This document shows positions 43,918 through 53,021 of a stretch of 64,000 bases of DNA, piece by piece. Within the stretch, counting starts at the first letter, position 1, and every line of letters begins with the position of its first letter. Below the pieces are notes generated by a model. That model searched no databases. It was given only the letters and a program-made list of their open reading frames with translations, and had not been told where the DNA came from. The stretch spans positions 1-64,000 of the forward strand of contig JAKLFY010000023.1 of the NCBI GenBank assembly GCA_022710935.1, in the 5' to 3' direction. This DNA comes from Verrucomicrobiota bacterium (GTDB lineage: Bacteria > Verrucomicrobiota > Verrucomicrobiia > Limisphaerales > J093). The position numbers and the translations under genes are program-made.

Positions 43918-46725
43918 TCAAGATTCCTCGAGGCACTCGCGCACGTAGCGGGCCAGGGCGTCGGGAGAGAACGGCTTCGGTAACAGGCGCGCGGCGGCCA
44001 GCGCCTGCCATCTCCCGTCGTCGAAATCCATCCCGTAACCGGTGCTCAGGATCACCCGCAGGTCGGGGCGCTCCGCCTGGAGACGCTGGGCCAGCTCGCC
44101 GCCGTCCAAACCGCCTGGCAGAACCAGATCGGCAATGAGCAAACGAATGGCGGCGCCGTGTCTGCGCCAGAGCCGGGTGGCTGACGTCCCGTTCTCGGCC
44201 GCCAGCACCCGGTAACCGGCTCGTTCCAGGACCTGCCGGGCCAGATCGCGAACGGCAGATTCGTCCTCGACAAGCAGGATCGTCTGGCGGGCGCCCTCGG
44301 GCGCCGGGGCAAGTTTCGATTTGGACACCGCGGGCTCCGATTTGACCACGGCAGGCAGGAACACGCGAAACGTCGTTCCGCGCCCCTCGGCGGAATCGAC
44401 CTCGATCCAGCCCTGATGTTGCTCGACGATGTGACGCACGGTGGCCAGACCCAGCCCCGTCCCTTTGGCGACACTCTTGGTGGTGAAGAACGGCTCGAAC
44501 ACCCGCCCGAGATTCTCCCGAGGAATCCCCCGTCCGGTGTCGCGGACGGTCAGACACAGGTAATCGCCGCCCGCGGCCGCGGGCTGCAGGCTTGCCGGCG
44601 GCTTGCGCACATAGCGCAGTTCGGTCGTCAACGTCAACCGCCCGCCCTGGGGCATCGCGTCGCGCGCGTTCGCGCCGAGGTTGAGGATCACCTGTTCAAT
44701 CATGCCGGGGTCGGCCCAGACCAACCCCAGCCCCGGCGCGCATTCAAGTTCGAGCTGGATCTGTTTGCCAAGCATGGGGCGCAGAAGCCGGGCGACGCCC
44801 CCGATCAACTCGTTGAGATCCACACGCCGGGCCTCGAATTGGCGCTTGCGACTGAAGGTGAGCAACTGGCGCGTCAGTTCCGAGGCCTGCGCCACGGCCT
44901 CGCTGATCCCGGCCAGGGAGGTTTGAGCCTGCGGCGACAGCCGGCTGCCCAGCGGGATGAGGCTCTGGTGGCCTTGGATGACGGTGAGGATATTGTTGAG
45001 GTCGTGCGCAACACCGCGGGCCAGAAGGCCCATCGCTTCAAGCTTCTGCGACTCGCGCAGATCGGACTCGAGACGCTTCCGCTCGGTGACGTCCATCATG
45101 ATCAGCAGGCGGCTCGGCTGATCGCCAAAGTCAAAGTCGTCCACCGAGATCAGCATGTGCCGGAGATCGCCGGCGCGCGTCCGGAGCGGGACCTCGAAGC
45201 TGGGCATTCTGCGCGCCGGTCGACGCGCGGCGGGCGGCATGAGGGCCGGCTGATCTTCATCCCAGATTTCGAGCTCGGCCAGAGTCCGTCCCAGCAGTTC
45301 CTTGCGCTCATACCCGATGAGCCGCCAGAAGGCGGGGTTGGCCTCGATCAGACGGTGATCGGGGAGCGAACAGATGAGGATCGCAGCCGGGCTGGATTCG
45401 AAGATGCGGGCGAGCTTTTCGCGCGCCGCTTCGAGTTCCGCCTGGATCCGGTTGGTGAGTGTGCGGTCGCGGATCAGCCACTGTTCGGCCGGCTGGTTCT
45501 CCCAATGAAGCGCGAGGCAGGCGACCTCGGCGTCCACCACACCGCCATCGAGGCGCACCAATTCGAGTTCCACGGGGCGGCGCGAACCGTCGCGAGACAG
45601 ATCCTCGAGTCGCTCCTGGGCGTCCGGATGCACCAGGCTCGCCAGGGGGCGCCAGCACAATTCGTCGGGTTGGTTTGCCCCGAGCAATTCGAGCGCCGCC
45701 GCGTTGGCAAACCGGACCATGCCATCCTGATGCACCAGGACAGCCAGCGGTGCTGCGTCCACCAGATTGCGGTAGAGCGTCTCGCTGTCCCGCAGCGCCT
45801 TCTCGGCCCGGCGGCGCCCGGTGACATCCACCTCCATGCAGAACATGTCCACCACCCGGTCCTCCTCGCGAATCGGAATCAGACTCGCGCACATGCACCG
45901 GCGGCTGCCGTCCGCGCACGCCACTCTCCAATCCGCCGGCGCCGCGCCGTGCCCGGTGTCCCAGGCCGACTGCAAGAGCCGTTCGAAGGCCGCTGCTTCC
46001 TCCCCTTCCAGCAGCAGGTCGGACAACCTGTGGTTGAGGGCGCGCTCCGGAGCGAACCCGTACAGGCCGGTCGAGGCCGCATTCCAATAGCGCACCAGGC
46101 CGGCACGATCCACACGCTGAATCGCGACCAGCGGCGTCGCCTGCAACGAGGCGTGAAACCGACGCAGGGTGTCGATGATTGCGTTCTTGGCCTGGCGATG
46201 CTGCCAGCCTGCGCGCAGCCGGGCGATGCGGAGCGCCACGTTCCCCGCCAGGCCTTCGAGCGCATGCAGTTCCTCGGGGCCGGCCGTCGCTTTGCTCCGC
46301 AACTTGATGTGCAGCATCCCCAACACCTCCCGCCCCTCCCGCAAATGCAGACTCACCAAACCGGAGGCGTCGCGCGCCCCCGATCCTCCTGCGGCCCCAA
46401 TCGGACAGCGCGTCCGCGGCTCCGCGCCGCACGCAACGCATGCGGACGCGGCGGATACATTGCCCGCGCCGCACGAGGCGGACAGACGGAATTCGCCTGG
46501 CGAACCTTCGGGCTTGAGGCAGATCCAGACGGCGCGATAACCGCCGCGTCGCGCCAGCAGCCGGCACACATCACGAGCCAGCGTGGATTCGTCGCGGCCG
46601 TTGATGAGGGTGCGCGCGCATTCCATCAGGAGCGGCGCCAGTCGCGCCCACGGGCCGGTGTCGGCCTCCGGGGCAGACCGGGAGACTGCCGTGGCGCTTG
46701 GATTGGCGCGCGCCTTTCCCCTCAT
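43918..46725 (-). CDS. Hybrid histidine kinase with GAF and PAS domains and receiver
   Basis: A 935-residue soluble sensor kinase. The N-terminal GAF-like domain contains four Cys in about 25 residues ([17 protein letters not shown], then RTRCPIG). Three PAS units follow, for example [20 protein letters not shown] and [20 protein letters not shown]. The kinase core has the phosphoacceptor His in [20 protein letters not shown], and ATPase motifs [14 protein letters not shown] and [20 protein letters not shown]-terminal receiver has [13 protein letters not shown], the phosphoacceptor Asp in [10 protein letters not shown] and [10 protein letters not shown]. There are no membrane helices. The ATG overlaps the stop of the methyltransferase gene (ATGA). 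The Cys cluster hints at a redox or metal signal, which is inference. Confidence 0.9.
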   Translation of the reverse strand: MRGKARANPSATAVSRSAPEADTGPWARLAPLLMECARTLINGRDESTLARDVCRLLARRGGYRAVWICLKPEGSPGEFRLSASCGAGNVSAASACVACGAEPRTRCPIGAAGGSGARDASGLVSLHLREGREVLGMLHIKLRSKATAGPEELHALEGLAGNVALRIARLRAGWQHRQAKNAIIDTLRRFHASLQATPLVAIQRVDRAGLVRYWNAASTGLYGFAPERALNHRLSDLLLEGEEAAAFERLLQSAWDTGHGAAPADWRVACADGSRRCMCASLIPIREEDRVVDMFCMEVDVTGRRRAEKALRDSETLYRNLVDAAPLAVLVHQDGMVRFANAAALELLGANQPDELCWRPLASLVHPDAQERLEDLSRDGSRRPVELELVRLDGGVVDAEVACLALHWENQPAEQWLIRDRTLTNRIQAELEAAREKLARIFESSPAAILICSLPDHRLIEANPAFWRLIGYERKELLGRTLAELEIWDEDQPALMPPAARRPARRMPSFEVPLRTRAGDLRHMLISVDDFDFGDQPSRLLIMMDVTERKRLESDLRESQKLEAMGLLARGVAHDLNNILTVIQGHQSLIPLGSRLSPQAQTSLAGISEAVAQASELTRQLLTFSRKRQFEARRVDLNELIGGVARLLRPMLGKQIQLELECAPGLGLVWADPGMIEQVILNLGANARDAMPQGGRLTLTTELRYVRKPPASLQPAAAGGDYLCLTVRDTGRGIPRENLGRVFEPFFTTKSVAKGTGLGLATVRHIVEQHQGWIEVDSAEGRGTTFRVFLPAVVKSEPAVSKSKLAPAPEGARQTILLVEDESAVRDLARQVLERAGYRVLAAENGTSATRLWRRHGAAIRLLIADLVLPGGLDGGELAQRLQAERPDLRVILSTGYGMDFDDGRWQALAAARLLPKPFSPDALARYVRECLEES

Positions 46726-47744
46726 GGCCGATGTGCCCGCGCGTATTCGCTGAGTGCCCTCAGGTTGGCCTCCGGCGTGCCTCGGGGGATCTCGCATCCG
46801 GCGCCCACGATGAAGCGGGGGCCCGCCTGCCGATGACAGAGGCCAATGGCCGTCGTGACGGCCTGCGCCGTGCCGTCGCGCATCAATGCAACGGGGTTGA
46901 GATTGCCCAGGAGCACCTGATGCGGACCCATGTGCGCGCGGCCTTCGTCGATGGGCGCGGGATAGTCGAGGTCGACGATCTCGCATCCGAGGCGTCCCAT
47001 GCCGTCGAGAATGCGGCGTGTGTTGCCGCAGATGTGCAGGCGGACGCGTGTCCCCATGGCGTGCAAGCCATCGACGAGCCGCTTCTCGCTCGGCCAGACG
47101 AATTCCTCGTAGATCTGCGGGCCGACAAGCGACGCCGCGGCATCGCCCACACCCATCAGGTCGATGCCCGCGTCGACCTGGGCGCGGGCGAACCGCAGTT
47201 CCATGTCGATCACGAAATCGAACAGGTCCCGGACGAACGGGGGATCGTCGAAGAAATCCGTCATGAGCGTGTTGATCCCCCGCAGGTCCGCCGCCTCCGC
47301 GCAGGGCCCCTCGATCCAGCCTTCGATCAGCTTGTCGTTTCCGACCTTGCGTTTGAACAGAGCCGCCGCCCGCACGCGGTCGGTCATGCGTCCGCCGCCC
47401 AGCGGATCAGGCGGCTTGAGGCGCCTCAAGACCGATTTGTCGGCCAGGAGCGCCTCGGTCTCGACCAGTGCCGGCGGCTGATCGTCGAAATACTGGACCG
47501 TGGCGCCGCAGTCGGCGGCTTCGCGCGCCGGATCCGAAATGCAGGAGACGTAGTCGAAGCCGAAACGCTCGGCGATGTGCAATTGGCTCTCGACCAACAC
47601 ACGATGGTCCCTGGCATACTCGCCGTAGCGCACTCCGGCTTCGGTGGCGGCGAAAAGCATCGTGATCGGCATCAGCGGCAAGTGGTCCACCGCCTTGCCC
47701 TCCAAATGATTCAACACGCGTGCTCGTCCGGTCATCATCTCCAT
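46722..47744 (-). CDS. URO-D-family (MtaA/CmuA-type) methyltransferase
   Basis: A 340-residue barrel enzyme. The family includes uroporphyrinogen decarboxylase and methyltransferases such as MtaA that move methyl groups to or from corrinoid cofactors. The motif LHICGNTRRILDGM carries the His and Cys that bind zinc in the methyltransferase branch, which argues against a role in haem synthesis; the decarboxylase N-terminal RQAGR motif is absent. Other marks are MTGRARVLNHLEGKAVDHLP, WIEGPCAEAADLRG and VGAGCEIPRGTPEANLRAL. A good ribosome binding site (AAGGAA) precedes the ATG of MEMMTGRARV. It heads the operon with the hybrid kinase. Confidence 0.9.
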   Translation of the reverse strand: MEMMTGRARVLNHLEGKAVDHLPLMPITMLFAATEAGVRYGEYARDHRVLVESQLHIAERFGFDYVSCISDPAREAADCGATVQYFDDQPPALVETEALLADKSVLRRLKPPDPLGGGRMTDRVRAAALFKRKVGNDKLIEGWIEGPCAEAADLRGINTLMTDFFDDPPFVRDLFDFVIDMELRFARAQVDAGIDLMGVGDAAASLVGPQIYEEFVWPSEKRLVDGLHAMGTRVRLHICGNTRRILDGMGRLGCEIVDLDYPAPIDEGRAHMGPHQVLLGNLNPVALMRDGTAQAVTTAIGLCHRQAGPRFIVGAGCEIPRGTPEANLRALSEYARAHRP

Positions 47745-47937
47745 GCCTGTTCCTTTCCCCGCATCTGCCCACCGCGATCCGGCCTGAGCCCTCGCTCCCA
47801 AGAGCCCCCGCCCCCGTCAACGCAGCTCACAAACCTGACTCGTCGACAACACATTTCACCGCTCAAGGACTCCAGGCACACTCGACGCTTGGGTTCGGGT
47901 TGTTCGTGTCGACGATTAGCATGACCGGACCGTCGAT

Positions 47938-50166
47938 TCACGCAAAATCCGCGGCACACCGGAACCCGACGGTCGCGCATCGGTCGAGCCCCGGCCAGGC
48001 GAGGAGAAGCTTCGCGGCAAAGGCATTGGGCTGCGGTCCGCCGTCGAAATACCAGGCCGACCCCTCGGCTCGATAGTGCGAGCCGCCTTTCAGGAGACAA
48101 AACCGGGTGCGCCCGTCCGAGTGTTCACTCTCAGTCAATTCCCACACGTTTCCGCACAGATCGTAACACCCGAATGGCGATCGTCCGTTGGGGTAGGCCC
48201 TGACGCTCGTCGTGCACCTGGCCGGGCCGGCGTTGCAGCGGTTCGCATCGAACGCGTTGCCCCACGGATAACGCAAGGCCTCCGGTCCTTGAGCTGCATG
48301 CTGCCATTCCGCCTCCGTGGGCAGCCGCTTCCGCGCCCACCGGGCATAGGCCCGCGCATCCGACAAGTCCACATAAACGACGGGATGATCTTCCTGGCCC
48401 GCGGGCGGCGCTCCGCCGCGCCAGTGATCGAGGAAGCGCTCGGGATGCGCCGGTCGATATCCTGACTGCCTCAGGAACTCCCCGAATTGCCCGTTGGTCA
48501 CCGGCGTCAGGTCGATGCCGTAGGACGCCAACGTCACCTCGCGCTCGAAGGTGATCGGCTCGTGCAGTCCCGGACCGCCTCCGCCCGAGAAGTGCGAGTG
48601 CACCGACCCGTGACATCCGCACTCGCGCAACCGAAAGACCGAACGCAAGATGAACCGCCCGCCAGGAATTCCCGCCATCTGCGGCGGCAGCGCCGCATGG
48701 AGCATGGCCCGCTTTGGCGTCGCGAGCAGGGTCGATCGCACCGGGAACGTCGTGTCGGCAGTCGCACGGGTGTTGATTCGGCCCTGGCGGCGCAGGAAAC
48801 GCCCGAAGTCGGCTCCCACATGGCGATCGTCGGCCGCGAGAAACGCGCCAATCCCGCGGGCGGGAATCAGGCCGGTGACCGCGACCGAAGCGGCGCTGGC
48901 CGGGGCATCCGGCCCACCGCTGATTCGCGTCCTGCGTGTGCTCCCCTGCTCCATCGTCACGCACGCCAGAGATCCCCGAGTCAAATCATACACGCGCTCG
49001 TCCTCGCGCCGAGCCAGGCGGAGTAGCGGGCCCTCGACCGGTTGAGTCGTCCGATTCACAAGAGTCCACAAACGCCGCCCGGGCGATTCCCAGAGGCTCG
49101 CATAAACGCCAGGGCGTCCGGTGGGGACCAGCGGCGTCCATTGTTCGCCGCAAAACAGATCGGCGTAGCGGCGTTGGATGGGCAACATGGCGCGCAGGAT
49201 TGCCTTGTCCCGTTCGCACCAGCCCACCCACGAGCCGAAAACGTTCTCCCAAACCATCATGCCGCTGCCGTTCATCCACGCGCACTGGAGCTCGTCCGTG
49301 TGATCCCGGTCCCACCGTTTGATCTGGTGCTGCATGTGGCGCCGCTCGAACCATTTGTTCCGCAGCACACCCGGCGCTTCGCTGTCTCTGAACCACTGCG
49401 CCCACGAAAGATGATGGTCATGGATGTGTTCGAGCGGCAGAGCCAACTCGCCTTCGAGTGCGACGCCCGGCCGCACGGAATCGAGTCTGGATCGGAACTC
49501 AGCCGCGCCCTGGCTCATGGTATCGAGAAAGATGCCGTCGGCTTCGATGGCGCCGACGATCTCCGCAAGCGCCTCGAGATCGCTTCTCCCTTCCCGACGC
49601 GTGCCCGTGTCCCAGGGGTTGTAGTCGACGAACACCGCAACGCCGTGCCGCCGCAAGCGCCGGCTCAGCCCCCGCAATCCCGCCAGCCCGCCGGGCTGAT
49701 CGCGATAGCAATCGAACTGGTTGCGATCGTCCACGCCGATTCGCGGGTAGGCGTGCCACAACACCACAGCGTCAAATCCGCCGAACTCACGCTCCGATTC
49801 CTCGAGAAAGGCCTCGACGCGGTACTGTCCGCGGCGCGGATTGTAAAACCGCTCGTCGCAAAGCATCAGGAAACAACAGGAAAAGCAACAGGACACCCAC
49901 GCGAAATCCGGACGCCGATACAATGCGTCCGAATAGCCGATCTCGATGCGCTGGGCCGTGCGCCAGGCTTCGAGTTGCTCGCGAAACCTCGCCCATTGCG
50001 CCGGATCGCGCGGAGCCGGAACCAGGTTCTGCGTCGGATCGAATGCGAACGAGCGGTCGGGATGCGAGTCGCCCGCTCTGGATTCCGCTGCCGCGGGCAG
50101 CACGATCCCGGCAATGGCGGCCGTCTGAAAAAACTCGCGTCGGTTCATCTGTTTTAGCCTGGACAT
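47938..50166 (-). CDS. Exported glycosidase-like protein fused to a SUMF1-type domain
   Basis: A 742-residue protein with a twin-arginine signal (NRREFFQTAAIAGIVLPAAA). The first 430 residues form a barrel-like domain (FGGFDAVVLWHAYPRIGVDD, VAVFVDYNPWDTGTRREGRS, ADGIFLDTMSQGA) with a following beta region, like glycosidase domains of unknown family. The C-terminal 200 residues are a SUMF1/FGE-type domain (LPTEAEWQHAAQGPEALRYP, CYDLCGNVWELTESEH, CATVGFRCAADF). The Cys pair that makes formylglycine in true FGE is missing: the stretch after LLKGGSHYRAEG has no Cys. So it is not the maturase for the sulfatase nearby and may bind ligand instead. Start could also be the ATG at 50148. Confidence 0.8.
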   Translation of the reverse strand: MSRLKQMNRREFFQTAAIAGIVLPAAAESRAGDSHPDRSFAFDPTQNLVPAPRDPAQWARFREQLEAWRTAQRIEIGYSDALYRRPDFAWVSCCFSCCFLMLCDERFYNPRRGQYRVEAFLEESEREFGGFDAVVLWHAYPRIGVDDRNQFDCYRDQPGGLAGLRGLSRRLRRHGVAVFVDYNPWDTGTRREGRSDLEALAEIVGAIEADGIFLDTMSQGAAEFRSRLDSVRPGVALEGELALPLEHIHDHHLSWAQWFRDSEAPGVLRNKWFERRHMQHQIKRWDRDHTDELQCAWMNGSGMMVWENVFGSWVGWCERDKAILRAMLPIQRRYADLFCGEQWTPLVPTGRPGVYASLWESPGRRLWTLVNRTTQPVEGPLLRLARREDERVYDLTRGSLACVTMEQGSTRRTRISGGPDAPASAASVAVTGLIPARGIGAFLAADDRHVGADFGRFLRRQGRINTRATADTTFPVRSTLLATPKRAMLHAALPPQMAGIPGGRFILRSVFRLRECGCHGSVHSHFSGGGGPGLHEPITFEREVTLASYGIDLTPVTNGQFGEFLRQSGYRPAHPERFLDHWRGGAPPAGQEDHPVVYVDLSDARAYARWARKRLPTEAEWQHAAQGPEALRYPWGNAFDANRCNAGPARCTTSVRAYPNGRSPFGCYDLCGNVWELTESEHSDGRTRFCLLKGGSHYRAEGSAWYFDGGPQPNAFAAKLLLAWPGLDRCATVGFRCAADFA

Positions 50167-50299
50167 CTCATGCTGGGACCAGAACGACGACTTGCGCGCT
50201 TGTGCTCCGTGAAACTTGCCGCAAGCAAGTCAAGTGTGTGTGCTGCGTTGAAGGGGGTCAAGGTTTGACAGACGGCGCAATCCCGTCACAGTCTGGCGC

Positions 50300-52921
50300 A
50301 TGAAGCTGCCCTTGAACCCCGCCAGGTATTGCATCCTTCCGCTGGCGCTCGGTCTCCTCTTGTCGGCTTTCCCAGGCCTGCGTGCGGACGGCGCCATTCG
50401 CGATCCCGCCGCGGCCGTGCACGGGCTGATCCAACGCCTGCTGCCCGCGGAATCGGGTTCGTTCGCTCTCGAGGTGATTCCCGCCGACGCTGGCCGCGAC
50501 GTGTTCGAAATCGAGACGCGGGATGGCAAGGTGATCCTCCGCGGCAACGACGGCGTGTCGCTCGCCTCGGCTCTGAACTGGTATCTCAAGTACCATTGTC
50601 AGTGCCATCACTCGTTCACCGGCGGAAGCCAACTGCAACTGCCCAAGCCGTTGCCGGACCTCAAAGCCAAACAGAGGCAGGTGAGCACCGCGCGTCATCG
50701 CTACTTCCTCAACTACTGCTGCTTCGGCTATTCCCTGCCGTGGCTGGACTGGGCTCAGTGGGAGCGACTGATCGATTGGATGGCGCTCAATGGCATCAAC
50801 CTGCCCTTGTCTGTCACCGGCCAGGAAGCAGTCTGGCAAGCCGTGGGCCGCCGCCTCGGCCTCGAGCCAAAGGACCTCGAAGAGTTCCTGGCCGGCCCGC
50901 CTTATCTGCCCTTCGGCTGGATGGGATGCCTGGACGGACACGGCGGCCCGCTGCCGCAGTCGTGGATTGATGCCCACATCGAGCTCGCGCGGCGAATCCT
51001 CGAACGTCAGCGCGCGCTGGGCATGCGCCCGGTGCTGCAAGGGTTCACGGGACATGCCCCCGCCGCCCTCGCCCGCAAACACCCTGGTGCCCGTTTCCAG
51101 AAAATCAAGTGGTGCGAGTGGGAGACGCTCGTCCTGGACCCGTCCGACCCGCTCTTCCCAAAGGTCGCCGCCGCATTTCTCGAGGAACAGACCCGGCTGC
51201 TGGGCACCGACCATTACTATGCCGCCGACACGTTCATCGAGATGATCCCGCCCAGCGGCGACGTCGAGTATCTGAAAGCCATCGGCCAATCGATCTACAA
51301 GGGGCTCGCCCAGACCGATCCGCGGGCGGTTTGGGTCCTGCAAGGATGGCCCTTCTTCTTCGCCCGCCAGTTCTGGACCCAGCCGCGCATCGAAGCCGTG
51401 CTCGATCCGGTGCCCAACGATCGCATTCTCCTGCTCGATCTCTATTGCGAAAAGACACCCGTCTGGAGCCTGACCGAGGCGTTCTGCGGCAAACCCTGGC
51501 TCTGGTGCAATATCCAGAACTTCGGCAATCGCGTCTGGCTCGGCGGCGCCCTCGACCGCATTCATCACGACCTCTTTGCCGCGCGAAACGATCCGAAAGC
51601 CGGCCGGCTCTGCGGGCTGGGCTTCGTCAATGAAGGCCTCGATTTCAACCCCGTCGTCTACGATTTCCTGTTCGAACTCGCCTGGCGCGATCAACCGGTC
51701 GATCTCCCCGCCTGGCTGCGCGATTTCGCGCGCCGCTCTTACGGGCGCGCGAACGCCGACGCCGACAAGGCTTGGGAGATTCTCCACCAGACGGTCTACC
51801 AGGCCGCCTTCGACAACCCGGTGGCCTATACCGCCGTGCCGTCCCTGGGCGGTCCGCCGGGCACGCCCTACAGCAACGATCGCCTGGCCGCCGCAGGCCG
51901 GCTCCTGCTCAACGCCGCCGACGCATTGGGCGGCTCGGATGCGTTCCGATTCGACCTTGTGAACGTCACCCGCCAAGCCCTCGGCAACAACTCAGCCGAG
52001 TTCCATCACCAGATCATCGACGCCTATGAACGCAAGGACCGGGATGGACTCCGCTCCGCGATGGACAACTTTCGCGAGTTCCTGCAAGGCATGGACGCAC
52101 TGCTCGGGACCCGTCCGGAATTCCTGCTCGGCGGCTGGCTCGAAGACGCCAGGCGCTGGGGCCGGACCGAGCCCGAACGCCGGCGGCTCGAATGGAATGC
52201 GCGCCGCGTGATCACCCTCTGGGGCGACACCACCGCCTTGCGCGATTACGCATCCCGCCAATGGTCCGGCATGCTCACCGGGTTCTACCTCGAACGCTGG
52301 GAGTTGTTCGCCAAACACCTCGATCAGGCGCTCGCGTCGAATCAGCCGTTCAATCCCGAGGCCTTTCACAAGGAAATGTTCGCGTTTGAACAACAGTGGG
52401 CCGAGGCCCCAGACCGCTATCCGCCCAACGCCCGCGGCGACAGCATCAGTCTGGCGCGGCGACTCTGGGCCAAGTATGGCGCACTCTCGACACCCGAATC
52501 GCCCAGCCTCACGACCGGCAAGCCGGCCGCCTGCTCGTCCGCGCTCGATCCGCATCCGGCGTTCCTGGCCAACGACGGACGCGCCCGTTCGACGGAGGCG
52601 TTCTGGGCGACGGATGTCGAGCGGCACCCCGGCGATGCCTGGTGGCAAGTGGACTTCGAGCAGCCGACCACGGTCGGACGCGTGATCGTCGTCGGCTACT
52701 ATGGCGACGACCGGTTCTACGGGTTCAAGATCGAGACCTCGATGGATGGCGCCGAGTGGACCCTGGCCGCCGACTGCCGGGATAACCACGCCCGCTCGAC
52801 CCGAAGCGGCTACACCTGCCGGTTCGAGCCGCGCCAGGCCCGCTATCTCCGCATCACCCAAACGCACAATTCCGCCAACACCGGACGCCACCTCGTCGAG
52901 GTCATGGCATTCGCCGAGTGA
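50300..52921 (+). CDS. GH89 alpha-N-acetylglucosaminidase with C-terminal F5/8C (CBM32-like) domain
   Basis: An exported 873-residue enzyme (signal peptide to about residue 29) related to human NAGLU. It removes terminal alpha-linked N-acetylglucosamine, as in heparan sulfate or mucin glycans. The two catalytic Glu are visible: AADTFIEMIPPSG and FVNEGLDFNPVVYD, which correspond to human Glu316 and Glu446. Further conserved parts are WIDWMALNGINLPLSVTGQE and WLWCNIQNFGNRVWLGG. The last 140 residues are an F5/8-type C carbohydrate-binding domain (STEAFWATDVERHPGDAWWQ, ARYLRITQTHN). It is convergent with a sulfatase gene, which supports a role in sulfated glycan breakdown. Confidence 0.95.
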   Translation: MKLPLNPARYCILPLALGLLLSAFPGLRADGAIRDPAAAVHGLIQRLLPAESGSFALEVIPADAGRDVFEIETRDGKVILRGNDGVSLASALNWYLKYHCQCHHSFTGGSQLQLPKPLPDLKAKQRQVSTARHRYFLNYCCFGYSLPWLDWAQWERLIDWMALNGINLPLSVTGQEAVWQAVGRRLGLEPKDLEEFLAGPPYLPFGWMGCLDGHGGPLPQSWIDAHIELARRILERQRALGMRPVLQGFTGHAPAALARKHPGARFQKIKWCEWETLVLDPSDPLFPKVAAAFLEEQTRLLGTDHYYAADTFIEMIPPSGDVEYLKAIGQSIYKGLAQTDPRAVWVLQGWPFFFARQFWTQPRIEAVLDPVPNDRILLLDLYCEKTPVWSLTEAFCGKPWLWCNIQNFGNRVWLGGALDRIHHDLFAARNDPKAGRLCGLGFVNEGLDFNPVVYDFLFELAWRDQPVDLPAWLRDFARRSYGRANADADKAWEILHQTVYQAAFDNPVAYTAVPSLGGPPGTPYSNDRLAAAGRLLLNAADALGGSDAFRFDLVNVTRQALGNNSAEFHHQIIDAYERKDRDGLRSAMDNFREFLQGMDALLGTRPEFLLGGWLEDARRWGRTEPERRRLEWNARRVITLWGDTTALRDYASRQWSGMLTGFYLERWELFAKHLDQALASNQPFNPEAFHKEMFAFEQQWAEAPDRYPPNARGDSISLARRLWAKYGALSTPESPSLTTGKPAACSSALDPHPAFLANDGRARSTEAFWATDVERHPGDAWWQVDFEQPTTVGRVIVVGYYGDDRFYGFKIETSMDGAEWTLAADCRDNHARSTRSGYTCRFEPRQARYLRITQTHNSANTGRHLVEVMAFAE

Positions 52922-52943
52922 AAGCCGCAACAACAACCGAGCG

Positions 52944-53021
52944 GGGCCAGCCCTTAGGAGTTAAATTTCCCCATGCCATCTTGGACAACCACGGCGAAAG
53001 TTGTTTCTTAAGGGCTGACCC
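52944..53021. repeat. Hairpin element between convergent GH89 and sulfatase genes
   Basis: GGGCCAGCCCTTA (52944-52956) pairs with TAAGGGCTGACCC (53009-53021) with one mismatch around a 52-base loop. The right arm contains the sulfatase stop codon. It may act as a shared terminator or be a REP-like mobile hairpin; neither can be decided here. Confidence 0.65.

Noticed and set aside
44416-46836. Plus-strand frame of about 800 codons opposite the hybrid kinase
   Set aside because: It mirrors a kinase with complete motifs and has no domain of its own.
47938-48600. SUMF1 domain as the maturase of the nearby sulfatase
   Set aside because: The catalytic Cys pair of formylglycine-generating enzyme is missing.
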